From positions 508,335 to 572,334 of the forward strand of contig OX638326.1 in NCBI GenBank assembly GCA_951812775.1: a DNA stretch of 64,000 bases, read 5' to 3'. The position numbers and the translations under genes are program-made. This stretch comes from an uncultured Alphaproteobacteria bacterium. Its GTDB lineage: Bacteria > Pseudomonadota > Alphaproteobacteria > MPNO01 > UBA2964. This document shows, one piece after another, positions 27,643-37,310 of this stretch (within the stretch, counting starts at the first letter, position 1; every line of letters begins with the position of its first letter). Under the pieces are notes generated by a model. It ran no database searches. It saw only the letters and a program-made list of their open reading frames with translations, and was not told the origin of the DNA.

Positions 27643-29096
27643 CGTAACTCACCTGTTATCGGATCAAACGGCGTAACCGGACGTCTCTCAGCAGATAAAG
27701 CGGGCGGCGTATCACACGGCAGGAACTCACCTTTGCCTGCCGCCCCGGTAAACTCATTGCCATCCCAAACCACATTGCCGCGCGAGATTGTCATGACCGG
27801 CCAGCCGGTAACTTCCTGTCCGTCGTAGGGTGTATAGTCCATCGCGTCATGCAGGATCGATTGCGTAATCGTGACTTCTCTATCCACATCCCAGATCGCA
27901 AGGTCCGCGTCGGCGCCCACAGCAATCGTCCCTTTTCGGGGGTGCAAGCCGTACAGTTTTGCGGCATTGGTCGCCGTCAACGCGACAAACTGTTGATGAG
28001 AAATACGGCCTTTCCCAACACCTTCCGAGAATAACAGCGGTAACCGAACTTCAAGCCCGGGGACGCCATTGGCGATCTGTTTAAAATGCGCGTCCTTTCC
28101 GGCTTTGAATTTTCCTTCGGGATCATCGAAACGATATGGCGCATGATCCGAGAAAAATACCTCGAACAACCCGTCTTCGAGGGCTTTCCATACAACTTCC
28201 TGATTGGCCTTGTCGCGCGGCGGCGGGCTGCACATATGCTTCGCCCCCTCCTGTCCCGGTCTATCAAGGTCATCTTCGGTAAGAAACAGATATTGTGGAC
28301 AGGCTTCGCCATAGACATTGAGTCCACGTTCCTGTGCCCAACGGATCTGCTCGATAGCCTCACCACCAGAAACATGAACGATCAGGATCGGCACATCGAC
28401 CAGTTCCGCCAATGCAATACTGCGGTGGGTTGCCTCTCTTTCAACGAGCATCGGACGTGCCACAGCATGAAATTTGGGCTCTCGCAGACCGGCCTGTAAC
28501 AGCCGCTCAGCCATCTACATGATCATGTCGTTATTTTCAGCATGAACCATGACCATGGCACCTTCGCGACGGGCTACTGCCAGAACATCAAGAAACTGGC
28601 GGTCCGTGAGCATCAAGGCGTCATAGGTCAGATAAATCTTAAAACTCGTATATCCATTCTTGATCAAGGCAGGCAGCTCCTGCCCCAGTACCTGATCTGT
28701 CGGATCAGAGACGATCAGGTGGAAGGCGTAATCGATTACCGCCTTCGGTCCCGCCATATCGTGATAGGCCTTCACCACGTCTCGCAATGAATCGCCGCGA
28801 TGCTGACAGGCAAAGGGAATTATCGTCGTCGTTCCGCCGCACGCCGCGGACCGCGTCGCTGTAAACCAGTCATCTGCTGTCCACACACCGTTGGAGGAGA
28901 TTTGCTCTACATGGCAATGACTATCGACACCGCCCGGCATCACCAGCTTGCCTTCTGCATCGATCTCTTTCTTTCCCTCAGCAAGACCACCTTCCAGAGC
29001 CGTAATTTTACCGTCAGCGATTCCGATGTCGGTGGAGAACCGGTCGCTTTCCGTCGCAACATCTGCATTGCGAATAACCAGATCGAATTCAGTCAC
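27639..29096 (-). pseudogene. Dihydropyrimidinase/D-hydantoinase-like amidohydrolase with in-frame TAG
   Basis: One continuous frame of about 485 codons is broken only by TAG at 28515-28517. N-terminal part: PGGVDSHCHVEQ (metal His pair) and TSFKIYLTYDAL (the Lys carboxylated in this family). After the amber codon: ILIVHVSGGEAIEQIRWA, FSDHAPYR with the metal Asp, and YGLHPRKGTIAVGADADLAIWD. Relatives usually have Trp or another large residue where TAG lies (HAENND ... then AERLLQAG), so TGG to TAG is the likely change. It would hydrolyse cyclic ureides. A downstream fragment could start at the ATG right after TAG but would lack half of the metal site. Confidence 0.85.
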
Positions 29097-29175
29097 GAAA
29101 GACTTTCCTTATTTCCCAGGTTTGACCAGACTAGAGGCTAGCATACACATCACCCAAGACCACCGAGGTTATCAA

Positions 29176-30134
29176 ATGACAACGCCAAAATTGGACGAAA
29201 ACGCAAAAGGCGTTTTTATCATTTCTGCCACGCCATTTCAGAGTGACGGTGCTCTTGATCTCGAGAGCACCGATCGAATGGTTGATTATTATCTGGAATC
29301 CGGTGTGTCAGGCATGACCATTCTGGGTGTGATGGGTGAAGCCCCAAAGCTCACACCAGACGAGTCCATGTCCTTCTGCGAACGCGTGCTAAAGCGTGTT
29401 GCTGAGCGGGTACCGGTTGTCGTCGGTGTTTCCGCGCCGTCTTTTGGGTCAATCCAGTCATTAACGGAAAAGGTCACGGGAGTAGGCGCCGCCGGCGTCA
29501 TGGTCGCGCCCATGCCTGGCCTCCGCACAAATCGTCAGATCGAAACCTATTTCCACGATGTATGTGAGATACTGGGCGACACACCAATCGTCCTACAGGA
29601 TTATCCACCAAGCAGCAGTGTCTATTTCTCAGCCGACCTGCTGAACAAGCTCTTCGCCGAATTACCGAGCCTGAAAATTCTCAAACATGAAGAGTCCCCG
29701 GGCCTTCGCAAGATTAGCCAGTTTCGTAAAGATGAAGAAGATGGCAATCGTCGCCGGGTGAGTGTTCTGGTTGGTAATGGAGCCCTGTACCTGCCGCAAG
29801 AGCTGACCGAGGCGTCGATGGGGCTATGACGGGCTTTGCCTTTGCCGAAATGATGGTTCAGGTCTGCGAGCTGCACGCAAACGGAAAGCCGGAAGAAGCT
29901 GAGGATTTATTCGATGCCTATTTACCGCTGGTTCGTCATGAACAACAGATTGGTATCGGATTAGCCCTGCGGAAAGAAGTTTTACGCCGTCGCGGCGTTA
30001 TTAGCTCGGCTGCAACGCGAAAGCCTGGTCCAGCGCTTGATGGAAATGACGAGGCTGAACTATCAGCGCTGCTGGTAAGGTTAAACCGGAATCTGGAAGC
30101 GCTGGGAAAAGCGACATACGACTTTTCTGCCTGA
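29176..30134 (+). pseudogene. DapA-family (dihydrodipicolinate synthase-like) lyase, frameshifted
   Basis: The start is the ATG at 29176 (MTTPKLDENAKGVFIISATPF). The TIM-barrel class I aldolase shows QDYPPSSSV with the catalytic Tyr and LPSLKILKHEESPG with the Schiff-base Lys. At about 29810-29816 the frame slips: one frame reads LPQELTEASMGL-stop, the other restores G-V-D-G-A-M-T-G-F-A-F, exactly what relatives have next. One missing base explains it. The remaining 100 residues form the C-terminal helices. Gene and neighbours suggest pyruvate-dependent aldol cleavage rather than lysine synthesis. Confidence 0.85.
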
Positions 30135-30141
30135 TAGCGTA

Positions 30142-30963
30142 TTACTCGCCTTTGATAATCCGATGCATATCGGGCTGCGAATAGACACCGGCGGCATATT
30201 CATAAGTTCCTGAATCCCGCATTTCCTCTGCCGCGGTTTTAACAAGCGTATATGCGGCTTTCGCAATATTGCCGCCGACCGTGACACGTCGAACACCCAT
30301 GCTCCCTAACTCATCTACCGGTGGTGTTCCCGGTCCCGCAAGAACATTCATCGGCCCGTCGATCGCCGCCGTCAGCCGTCCGATAAGATCACCATCGCGT
30401 GCTCCAATCACGAAGGCGCAATCAGCGCCGGCGTCAAGATAGGCATTGGCGCGTTTGACGGTTTCATCAAACATGTCTTCTTTACTCCCAAGCATATAGC
30501 CGTCAGTCCGGGCATTGACGACTGCCGGAATGCCATAATCGTCCGATGCTTTACGAGCGGCGCGAATCCGATCGATTGCCAAATCAAGATCATGTAACCG
30601 TCGGGGCCCGCGTTTATCACTGTCCTCAATATTTACGCCGACCGCGCCGGCATCAAGAGCGGCTTTAACCGTTGCAGCGACATCTTCGGGCGATGGGCCG
30701 TAACCCGCCTCCATATCCGCACTCAAGGGAATAGAAACGCCCGACGCCATACGGCGCACCACTTCGGCCATTCCATCACGGCTAATGTTTTCACCATCGC
30801 AGAACCCAACAGAAAAGGCACAGCCACCACTGGTCGTCGCGATCGCTTCATAGCCAACGTCAGCTAAAACACAGGCACTCGCAACATCCCAGGCATTGGG
30901 TAACACGAAGATTCCATCCGTGTGCATCGCCGCGAATTTCTCGGCTTTCTCGCTCTGATTCAT
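30142..30963 (-). CDS. Isocitrate-lyase/PEP-mutase-family protein
   Basis: The product has 273 residues. The family metal site is visible as SADMEAGYG and VGVNIEDSDKRGPRRLHD, while the lyase Cys motif (KKCGH) is absent, which places it with oxaloacetate decarboxylase, phosphonomutase-like or PEP-mutase-like members rather than PrpB. It lies one base downstream of tctA, so it probably acts on the carboxylate imported by that system, perhaps by C-C cleavage of a 2-oxo or 2-hydroxy diacid. The reaction is not determined. Confidence 0.8.
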   Translation of the reverse strand: MNQSEKAEKFAAMHTDGIFVLPNAWDVASACVLADVGYEAIATTSGGCAFSVGFCDGENISRDGMAEVVRRMASGVSIPLSADMEAGYGPSPEDVAATVKAALDAGAVGVNIEDSDKRGPRRLHDLDLAIDRIRAARKASDDYGIPAVVNARTDGYMLGSKEDMFDETVKRANAYLDAGADCAFVIGARDGDLIGRLTAAIDGPMNVLAGPGTPPVDELGSMGVRRVTVGGNIAKAAYTLVKTAAEEMRDSGTYEYAAGVYSQPDMHRIIKGE

Positions 30964-30964
30964 T

Positions 30965-32647
30965 TTACAGATCCCCTACTTCCATAACCGGTTCCGGTTC
31001 AGGCAGTTTCCATCCGGCGCGCGCACGCTGGACGATAAGATAAAGTCCAAACAGACCGAACCCAACGCCCAGAACCGGTCTTACGACACCTTCCATCATA
31101 AACATCGGTATGCTGAGGAACACACACATTGCGGGGATAAACCCGAGCGTCCAGCGCTTGATTGCCCGGTTTTTCTGATAGACATGAAAAAACGATGAAA
31201 ACAGGCCCAGGATGATGAAGAATAAAGACCAGGGCCTGATCAGGAACATTGTCGGATCGGTTGAGATCGCGATCACCTGCGCCAGCGCATTCTCGGCGAT
31301 ATTGCCAAGAACGACGCCAAGAATTACCGGCACAATCGGAAAACCCAGTGAACGCATGATAAAGCCGCCAACCCCAAACCAGAACAGAGTCCACATATCA
31401 AACTGGACGTTATTCAGAGCAAAAACACCCAACGCACAGTAGAACAGGATGATCGAGGCCAGCATGTACATGCGAACCCGCGTCACGGCGACAAAACCGC
31501 GAAGGGTCAGGGATTGCATCGCCAGCATCGTGAAATTGGCAAGGAAGAACGCGATAAAGATCGCATAGGCGATTGTCGGCTGTTCGGTGATAAAGGTTGG
31601 GCTGGGGACCACATCGTGGATGAGTAGTGCGCCCAGCATCACGGCGGTGACGATATCGCCGGGTATGCCAAGTGCCATCATCATGATCAGGGCCCCGCCC
31701 GCCGTCGCGTTGTTTGCGGATTCTGGCGCAACAATGCCATCAACTGTACCTGTGCCGAACTTCTCCGGTTCCTTGGAATATTTTTTAGCCTGGTCGTACG
31801 CCAGAATGTTAGAGATTGAACTACCTGCCGCTGGCAAAACACCCGTAAACACGCCGATCAATGACGAACGAATAAGATTGCCCCAACGTGACAGGACCGC
31901 CTTCGCTGCCTTCATGTGTTCGATACGGACAGACTCCGCTGAATGGGCACCGAGGTTGTCCTGCGCCTTTTTGGGGTCCTGAACGTCACTTAGCAAACGG
32001 GTAAAGGCGAAAAGACCGATGAGTACGGGCAGAAAGGCAAACCCCTGCTGGACGGCATCGCTTCCGAAAGTAAAGCGCGGCACGCCCACAACGGCATCTT
32101 CCCCCACCGTTGCCACCAAAAGCCCGACCAACCCAGCGATCAGCCCCTTGACCATATTGTCTCCGGCAAGCGAGGCGGTCACGGTCAATGCGAAGGCCAT
32201 CAACGCAAAATAATCCCAGGGTTGGAACTCCTGGCCAATTCGCGCGAGCTGTGGTGCGACCATCACCAAAACGATTGCGCTTATCACGCCGCCAAAGAAT
32301 GACGCCCATACACCGAGCCCCAGCGCCAAACCGGGCCGACCGCTTCTGGCCAATGGGAATCCATCAAAGGTGGTCGCGACGGAAGATGGCGTGCCGGGAA
32401 TACCAGTGAGGATTCCGGACATCAGCCCACCTGATAAGCCACCGACATAAACCCCGATCATCGTGGCGAGCCCCTGCACCGCCGTCATGCCGAACGTAAA
32501 GGGCAACACCAGCACCACTGCCATGGCGATCGTAAAACCAGGTATGGCACCTGCGATCAGACCGGCAACGACGCCGACGATCATCAGAAGCATCGTACTA
32601 ACCGTCATCAGTTCTGACGTCGCCAGCATGATATTTTCAAATATCAT
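30965..32647 (-). CDS. tctA: Tripartite tricarboxylate transporter large membrane subunit
   Basis: This 560-residue integral membrane protein has about 11-12 spans. Hallmarks of TctA are GLIAGAIPGFTIAMAVVL, GLSGGLMSGILTGIPGTPSS followed by DGFPLARSGRPGLALG, and a mirror repeat LPAAGSSISNILAYDQAKK with ATAGGALIMMMALGIPGD. Together with TctB and the periplasmic TctC it takes up carboxylates using an ion gradient. Its start overlaps the tctB stop (ATGA). Confidence 0.93.
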   Translation of the reverse strand: MIFENIMLATSELMTVSTMLLMIVGVVAGLIAGAIPGFTIAMAVVLVLPFTFGMTAVQGLATMIGVYVGGLSGGLMSGILTGIPGTPSSVATTFDGFPLARSGRPGLALGLGVWASFFGGVISAIVLVMVAPQLARIGQEFQPWDYFALMAFALTVTASLAGDNMVKGLIAGLVGLLVATVGEDAVVGVPRFTFGSDAVQQGFAFLPVLIGLFAFTRLLSDVQDPKKAQDNLGAHSAESVRIEHMKAAKAVLSRWGNLIRSSLIGVFTGVLPAAGSSISNILAYDQAKKYSKEPEKFGTGTVDGIVAPESANNATAGGALIMMMALGIPGDIVTAVMLGALLIHDVVPSPTFITEQPTIAYAIFIAFFLANFTMLAMQSLTLRGFVAVTRVRMYMLASIILFYCALGVFALNNVQFDMWTLFWFGVGGFIMRSLGFPIVPVILGVVLGNIAENALAQVIAISTDPTMFLIRPWSLFFIILGLFSSFFHVYQKNRAIKRWTLGFIPAMCVFLSIPMFMMEGVVRPVLGVGFGLFGLYLIVQRARAGWKLPEPEPVMEVGDL

Positions 32648-33258
32648 CGTTCAACCCCCCACACGCTGGCTAACAGGATTGAACAGGAAGGCCCGACATT
32701 TGCGAACAGCTCCCCTATCGATGAAACGATGCCGCAAACATTGACCAGCAGCCATTCATCGAAGGCGCCGGTCAGCGAACCTTTAGGCAATTGAACTTCC
32801 AGCAGGCAGGCAAAGATAAACCACATCCCCCCTACTGTTCCCAAAGTTGTCAGAATATGACGCTTTATTGCCGCCCCATCTTTTGGACCAAGCATGGACA
32901 TCAGGGTGAAGACGAATACCAGGCCGGAGAGAAGCATCCCCAACACAGGAATGATCGTCAAAAAGGCTGCGAAAATCGCAAAGCACCAGATAGGGTTTTT
33001 GTAATGTCGATACCAGCCGACCAAGCCTCTTCGTTTTTCAGCGGGAGGCGGTGGGCTGATGATGGACTGAAAAAGATAGATGAGCCCCATGATCCCGAGG
33101 CCGGTCAGAATAATTCTTGGCCAGAAACCAGGCCCCATTTGACCCGGGGCGAGTTTTTCAAAGACGGGAGTCTTGATGGCAAAACTCGTATAGGTAAAGA
33201 AGCCCACAAGCAGCAACAGAATTACTGCAATAATGGTATCTCTATTGAGCCGGTTCAT
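32644..33258 (-). CDS. tctB: Tripartite tricarboxylate transporter small membrane subunit
   Basis: This 204-residue protein has four to five predicted spans, starting TIIAVILLLLVGFFTYTSFAI and with PGQMGPGFWPRIILTGLGIM as the characteristic TctB loop. It is the poorly conserved small subunit of the TTT system. The gene sits between tctC and tctA with a 4-nt overlap to tctA; a hairpin lies in the gap to tctC. The longer-than-usual C-terminal tail has no recognised motif. Confidence 0.88.
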   Translation of the reverse strand: MNRLNRDTIIAVILLLLVGFFTYTSFAIKTPVFEKLAPGQMGPGFWPRIILTGLGIMGLIYLFQSIISPPPPAEKRRGLVGWYRHYKNPIWCFAIFAAFLTIIPVLGMLLSGLVFVFTLMSMLGPKDGAAIKRHILTTLGTVGGMWFIFACLLEVQLPKGSLTGAFDEWLLVNVCGIVSSIGELFANVGPSCSILLASVWGVER

Positions 33259-33280
33259 ATCAAACAGTTGATATCAAAAG

Positions 33281-33309
33281 AACGGTCTGTGCCATTAACG
33301 CAGACCGTT
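33281..33309. terminator. Hairpin between tctC and tctB
   Basis: Nine-base arms (aacggtctg and cagaccgtt) flank an 11-nt loop, 18 nt past the tctC stop. There is no strong T run, so it is likely a partial terminator or stabiliser that lets the binding protein be made in excess, the same arrangement as in the ABC operon at 11304. Confidence 0.5.
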
Positions 33310-33327
33310 CCTAATCTTGATCAGCCG

Positions 33328-34287
33328 TTATTTGCTGATGCTGTTATGCACCTTGGTAAACAACGCTGTCTGAGCCGCGAACCATTTCTGGTAAGCTGCG
33401 GGGCCCATATATTGCAGGCCAGTACCCTTCGCTGCGATCTGTGCAACGAATTTCGGATCCTGAAGTGGCTTTTTGAACGCAGCCGCCCAATGAGCAATCT
33501 TGGCCTTTGGCGTACCCTTTGGCACGACGATACCGCGGTTCAATGCGTAAACCAGATCAACACCCTTTTCCCGCAAAGTCGGCAGGTTGGGGAATGCTGG
33601 TGACCGTTTGACCGCTGCAATGGCGAACGGCTTCATAAGCCCGGATTTCAGTTGCTTAGCTGCAGCCGCTTCGTTCATCTCAGCCAGGCTGAACGTGTTG
33701 TTCATCAACAGCTGCTTACGTTTACCTGTACCGCCCTGAACTGGCACGAAGCTGTATGACGTTCCAGTCTTCTCACCAAAGATCAGCCAGATGAAGTGAC
33801 TTGTAGCGCCCAAAGAGGCACCAACTTTGACTTTGCCGTTATTTGCTTTGACGTGCTTCAACATCCCTTCATAGGTGTTGAAAGGCGTTTTGGGACTGCC
33901 GGCAAGGATACTCGGGGTTACCGTCAAATGGGCAACCGTATCAAATGCCGTGTAGTTGAAATTTACGCGTTTCGCGAGATATGAAATAATCGCGCTTTGA
34001 TGGATCGCGAACAACGAACATCCATTCGGCTTTTCCTTCACCGCAACCTTGGCACCTTTGTTGCCGCCCTGACCGGGAATGGTCACAACTTTGATCTTAG
34101 GTTTCGCACCATGCGAATTCATGTATTTTTCAAACAGGCCGAACAGAACACCGGTTCCACCACCAGCACCCCACGGCACAATCAGTTTTGCTGTCTTACA
34201 ACCGAACTCAGCCGCGCGGGCGGACGGTACGGAAACAAACGATACTGCCGCAGCAGCCATCGCTGAAATCAAGAAACTTTTCCTCAT
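33328..34287 (-). CDS. tctC: Tripartite tricarboxylate transporter substrate-binding protein (Bug family)
   Basis: The product has 319 residues from the ATG at 34287, which has a gagggaaag site; a longer frame to 34311 is unlikely. A Sec signal peptide covers RKSFLISAMAAAAVSFVSV with cleavage after ARA. The mature protein has AKLIVPWGAGGGTG near residue 40 and VGASLGATSHFIWLIFGE, the two ligand loops of Bug proteins. It captures an unidentified carboxylate in the periplasm. It heads the tctCBA-PEPM unit. Confidence 0.9.
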   Translation of the reverse strand: MRKSFLISAMAAAAVSFVSVPSARAAEFGCKTAKLIVPWGAGGGTGVLFGLFEKYMNSHGAKPKIKVVTIPGQGGNKGAKVAVKEKPNGCSLFAIHQSAIISYLAKRVNFNYTAFDTVAHLTVTPSILAGSPKTPFNTYEGMLKHVKANNGKVKVGASLGATSHFIWLIFGEKTGTSYSFVPVQGGTGKRKQLLMNNTFSLAEMNEAAAAKQLKSGLMKPFAIAAVKRSPAFPNLPTLREKGVDLVYALNRGIVVPKGTPKAKIAHWAAAFKKPLQDPKFVAQIAAKGTGLQYMGPAAYQKWFAAQTALFTKVHNSISK

Positions 34288-34417
34288 CTTTCCCTCCTCA
34301 GAAATTATCAAACGGGACTATTATTAGTATCAAGACGATAGGCCTCAAACCTACACCATCGCAACACAATTATCGAATTTTTTCGGTATTTTTATAAAAA
34401 TATAAAAAATATCGAAA

Positions 34418-35713
34418 TTATGCAGAGCCCGACAAAATATTGCTCATGTCAGGAGATTTTCCTCCTTGGGCCATCCCGATAATGCCATCGATAACGGGCA
34501 CGGCGTCATTGACCCCGCCAAAACGGATAAGATCACGAGCCTTGGCAATCATTTCATTCTCGTTCAATGCTGCTTCCGGATCGCCTTTGCATTCCGGTTT
34601 CGAGGATTCAAGCATCGTCCCATCCGCAAGCTTGACGGAAACGCCTGCCCCCCAGGAAGCCGGATAGGACGTGGCATAAGGTTCTCCCGCAGAAACACTA
34701 ACTTTGGTGGCGAGTTCTGCCGCATCGCGCCGGGCCTCCGGTCCAAAAGCGGAGAAATCTATTTTGCCGCGTTGTAAGGCCGCGGCCACGCAATGTTGCA
34801 ATGAAAACTTTCCCTCATATTCGCTGTCGGCAACGGCACGGTCGCAGACATCGATTGCGGCCTGGTAGGTCTCAACCTCGATACGATCTATTTCCGCATC
34901 ATTTAGCTCTTCAAATACTGCAAGCGCGGCATCGATTGCCGGATGCGTATGGCGACAGGCCGGCCAGGGTTTTATCGACGTTAAATGAACCTGCCACTGG
35001 GCATCCGGGTCCCTTAAAACAGCGTCAGGGTCTGCATCAGGACAGGCCCCGGCAAAAAATCCAGTAGGTCCTTCCAAAATTGCTGGCGGCCCGGTGAAAT
35101 CAATCGCTGCCAGTTCTGCAGCGACCAGCCCCGCCTCTGCCGCGCGACCAGCATGTAAATGTTTGCTCATTGCCCCTGTGGCAAGAAACTCCCAAAGCCC
35201 CGCTGACTGAGTACCTGCATTTCCAAGGGCATGCATCGTCTGATCGTCAGTCAAATTGAGGATTGTCGCGGCGGTCATAGCGCTGCCATAGGGACCGCAG
35301 GTCGCGGTATTGTGCCAGACTTTGTAATGCGTGGGACCAACAGCCATCCCAACACGGCAGGTCGCCTCAAACCCAAAGAGCACACTCTTGAGAAATGTCT
35401 CTCCAGATACGTCATGATCTGCGGCCAATGCCAGTGCCGCCGGGACTGTCACACACCCGGTATGGACCACGGAGGCCCGATGAATATCATCGACCTCAAG
35501 AATATGGGTTAGTCCGCCCATCACCAGGGCGCGTCGTGCCGCATCGCCCTGACGCGTCGCTCCCCATTCGAGGAGTTTGCGGCCCGGTTCAGAATTCCGT
35601 CCGGCAATCATATTCGCCACGGCATCAAGCGTGAATAATGCCGTCTGATGGAGATCAGCTTCGGAAACCGGCTTTTCGCGAATTAACCTGACAAGATCTT
35701 CTGTAAGTGTCAT
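34418..35713 (-). CDS. MmgE/PrpD-family protein
   Basis: This 431-residue protein shares the MmgE/PrpD fold but is distinct from the prpD at 21510. Signatures are ILEVDDIHRASVVHTGCVTVPAALA and GPYGSAMTAATILNLTD, and HAGRAAEAGLVAAELA in the helical lid. Family members dehydrate or isomerise hydroxy-di/tricarboxylates (2-methylcitrate, cis-aconitate) or have unknown substrates. It lies 12 nt downstream of an amidohydrolase gene, and the TTT genes follow after a 130-bp AT-rich gap, so one pathway for an imported carboxylate is plausible. Confidence 0.83.
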   Translation of the reverse strand: MTLTEDLVRLIREKPVSEADLHQTALFTLDAVANMIAGRNSEPGRKLLEWGATRQGDAARRALVMGGLTHILEVDDIHRASVVHTGCVTVPAALALAADHDVSGETFLKSVLFGFEATCRVGMAVGPTHYKVWHNTATCGPYGSAMTAATILNLTDDQTMHALGNAGTQSAGLWEFLATGAMSKHLHAGRAAEAGLVAAELAAIDFTGPPAILEGPTGFFAGACPDADPDAVLRDPDAQWQVHLTSIKPWPACRHTHPAIDAALAVFEELNDAEIDRIEVETYQAAIDVCDRAVADSEYEGKFSLQHCVAAALQRGKIDFSAFGPEARRDAAELATKVSVSAGEPYATSYPASWGAGVSVKLADGTMLESSKPECKGDPEAALNENEMIAKARDLIRFGGVNDAVPVIDGIIGMAQGGKSPDMSNILSGSA

Positions 35714-35725
35714 CGCGAAGTGCCG

Positions 35726-36952
35726 TTAAGCAGGTTTGTAATTCGGGAAACGCTTGCTGACATCGAGACCAAACAGGTCAATTGCATTGCCGCCAAGCAT
35801 CTTATGTTTTTGCCGTTCATCAAGGAATGGCAGGTCATAAATCACGCTCGGAACATCCATATCCCAGTGCGGATAATCTGATGCCCACAGGAGCTGATTA
35901 TCAGCATTGATCATGTCGAATGTCGTTTTCAGGATATCGAGATTGTCCGGTTTTTCCATAGGCTGGCTGGTGTAATACATCTCGCGCATATAATCGCTCG
36001 GCAGCCCCTTCAGGGACGGTGCCTCTGACCAACGCATTTTGTAGTCATTATCCAGCCGCTGCATTACCCAGGGAATCCACGCAAGCCCCGACTCAATCCA
36101 GACCGTCTTGAGTTTGGGGAACCGCTCGGGCATCGCATTCACCACCCAGTTGCAGAGGTGCACCGCGTTATAAACGGTAAAGCCCAAGGCATGGGTAACA
36201 AGAAAACGATTGCTGTTGCCCACTAGCCGGTCATTCCAATTGTAATTGCTGTGGAATCCGAGTGGCTTACCGAGTTCTTCCATCAGCGCGTAGGTCTTCA
36301 TATAGGCGTTGCTATGTACCGCGTGATAACGGACAGAAACAATCATGAAGCCAATGACATCCGGATGATCACCGAATTCCTGTACCGTCTCATAGGCCGC
36401 TTCGGGGTCACTAAACGGCACGTACATCATTGTTTTGATGCGTTCTTCCTTGGCCGTGATATTTTCCAGGAGCCAACGGTTATAGGCTTTTGCCAATGCA
36501 GCTTCGATTTCAGGCTGCGGATGCAGACCAAGACTCAACATCGGTGTCGGGAACAAGCAGACATAGTCCACGCCCATCGCGTCCATCCAGCGCAAAGACA
36601 GATGAACATCCCGGTGGTTATCGTCGCCTGGTGTCACTTCGGTTTTACGCAAGGGATAGCGGGTCACCCGCCCGGCGACATCCTGATACCCAACAAGACC
36701 AGGGTTAAATGGTGTCTGACCACCGGTGCCACCACCTGTGTACAACATCCCCATCTGCTTAAGGACAGGATCATCGATGTACTTTACGATTTCTGATATG
36801 GATTCATTTTCGTAATGATGACAATCGACATCCACAATCGGAAATGAAGCGTAGTTTCGGGCGTCGCGCTGCCGCGCAGCATTGGTAAGCAGGCTTGTCG
36901 TATCTAGTGATTTGACGGCTTGCTTATGAATATCACTCGTAGGTAAGTCCAT
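35726..36952 (-). CDS. Amidohydrolase_2-family metal-dependent hydrolase/decarboxylase (paralogue 1)
   Basis: The product has 408 residues from the ATG at 36952 (aggagtat just upstream); the frame to 37018 is not supported. The ACMSD-like TIM barrel shows FPIVDVDCHHYE (the D-x-H region), GKPLGFHSNYNWND, a WIESGLAWIPWVMQRLD helix, and the metal Asp in LLWASDYPHWDMD. About half its residues match the paralogue at 37785. Family members decarboxylate or hydrolyse aromatic or hydroxyaromatic acids. It is in the same strand unit as the Rieske ferredoxin and the small protein. Confidence 0.85.
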   Translation of the reverse strand: MDLPTSDIHKQAVKSLDTTSLLTNAARQRDARNYASFPIVDVDCHHYENESISEIVKYIDDPVLKQMGMLYTGGGTGGQTPFNPGLVGYQDVAGRVTRYPLRKTEVTPGDDNHRDVHLSLRWMDAMGVDYVCLFPTPMLSLGLHPQPEIEAALAKAYNRWLLENITAKEERIKTMMYVPFSDPEAAYETVQEFGDHPDVIGFMIVSVRYHAVHSNAYMKTYALMEELGKPLGFHSNYNWNDRLVGNSNRFLVTHALGFTVYNAVHLCNWVVNAMPERFPKLKTVWIESGLAWIPWVMQRLDNDYKMRWSEAPSLKGLPSDYMREMYYTSQPMEKPDNLDILKTTFDMINADNQLLWASDYPHWDMDVPSVIYDLPFLDERQKHKMLGGNAIDLFGLDVSKRFPNYKPA

Positions 36953-36968
36953 TATACTCCTCTGGAGC

Positions 36969-37310
36969 TTAGGCGCCTGACCAGGACTGCCACATGCCAA
37001 GCTCAAAGACCTCGACATTCACAGCCCGCATCATCGCCGTACACATAATCATAGCGGCCGTTGCGGGCACCATGCTGTCATCAGAAAACGGTTCCCAGCG
37101 TTCGCCCAGTTGGAACTTAACTGAGTAGAGACGGGTTAATGCCGTAAGCCCCTGCTGGACCACTTCGTCGGGAATCGGCTCCCCATCAGGAACTTCACTG
37201 ACGGCTTTGGCAAAAGCTCGCAGAGCCGCTTCCTCATCCGGGATGTGCGCAATTACCTCACCGCCATCCGGCAGATCGGCTGCTCTGGGATCTGTTTCAG
37301 GCGAGGACAT
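36969..37310 (-). CDS. Small protein of unknown function between Rieske ferredoxin and amidohydrolase
   Basis: This 113-residue protein from the ATG at 37310 overlaps the Rieske gene by 14 nt (an ATG at 37316 is an alternative). The frame is acidic at the start (PETDPRAADLPDGGEVIAHI) and then predicted helical: IPDEVVQQGLTALTRLYSVKF, ending MIMCTAMMRAVNVEVFELGMW. I do not recognise the family. Its tight coupling between a Rieske ferredoxin and an amidohydrolase suggests an accessory subunit. Confidence 0.7.
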   Translation of the reverse strand: MSSPETDPRAADLPDGGEVIAHIPDEEAALRAFAKAVSEVPDGEPIPDEVVQQGLTALTRLYSVKFQLGERWEPFSDDSMVPATAAMIMCTAMMRAVNVEVFELGMWQSWSGA

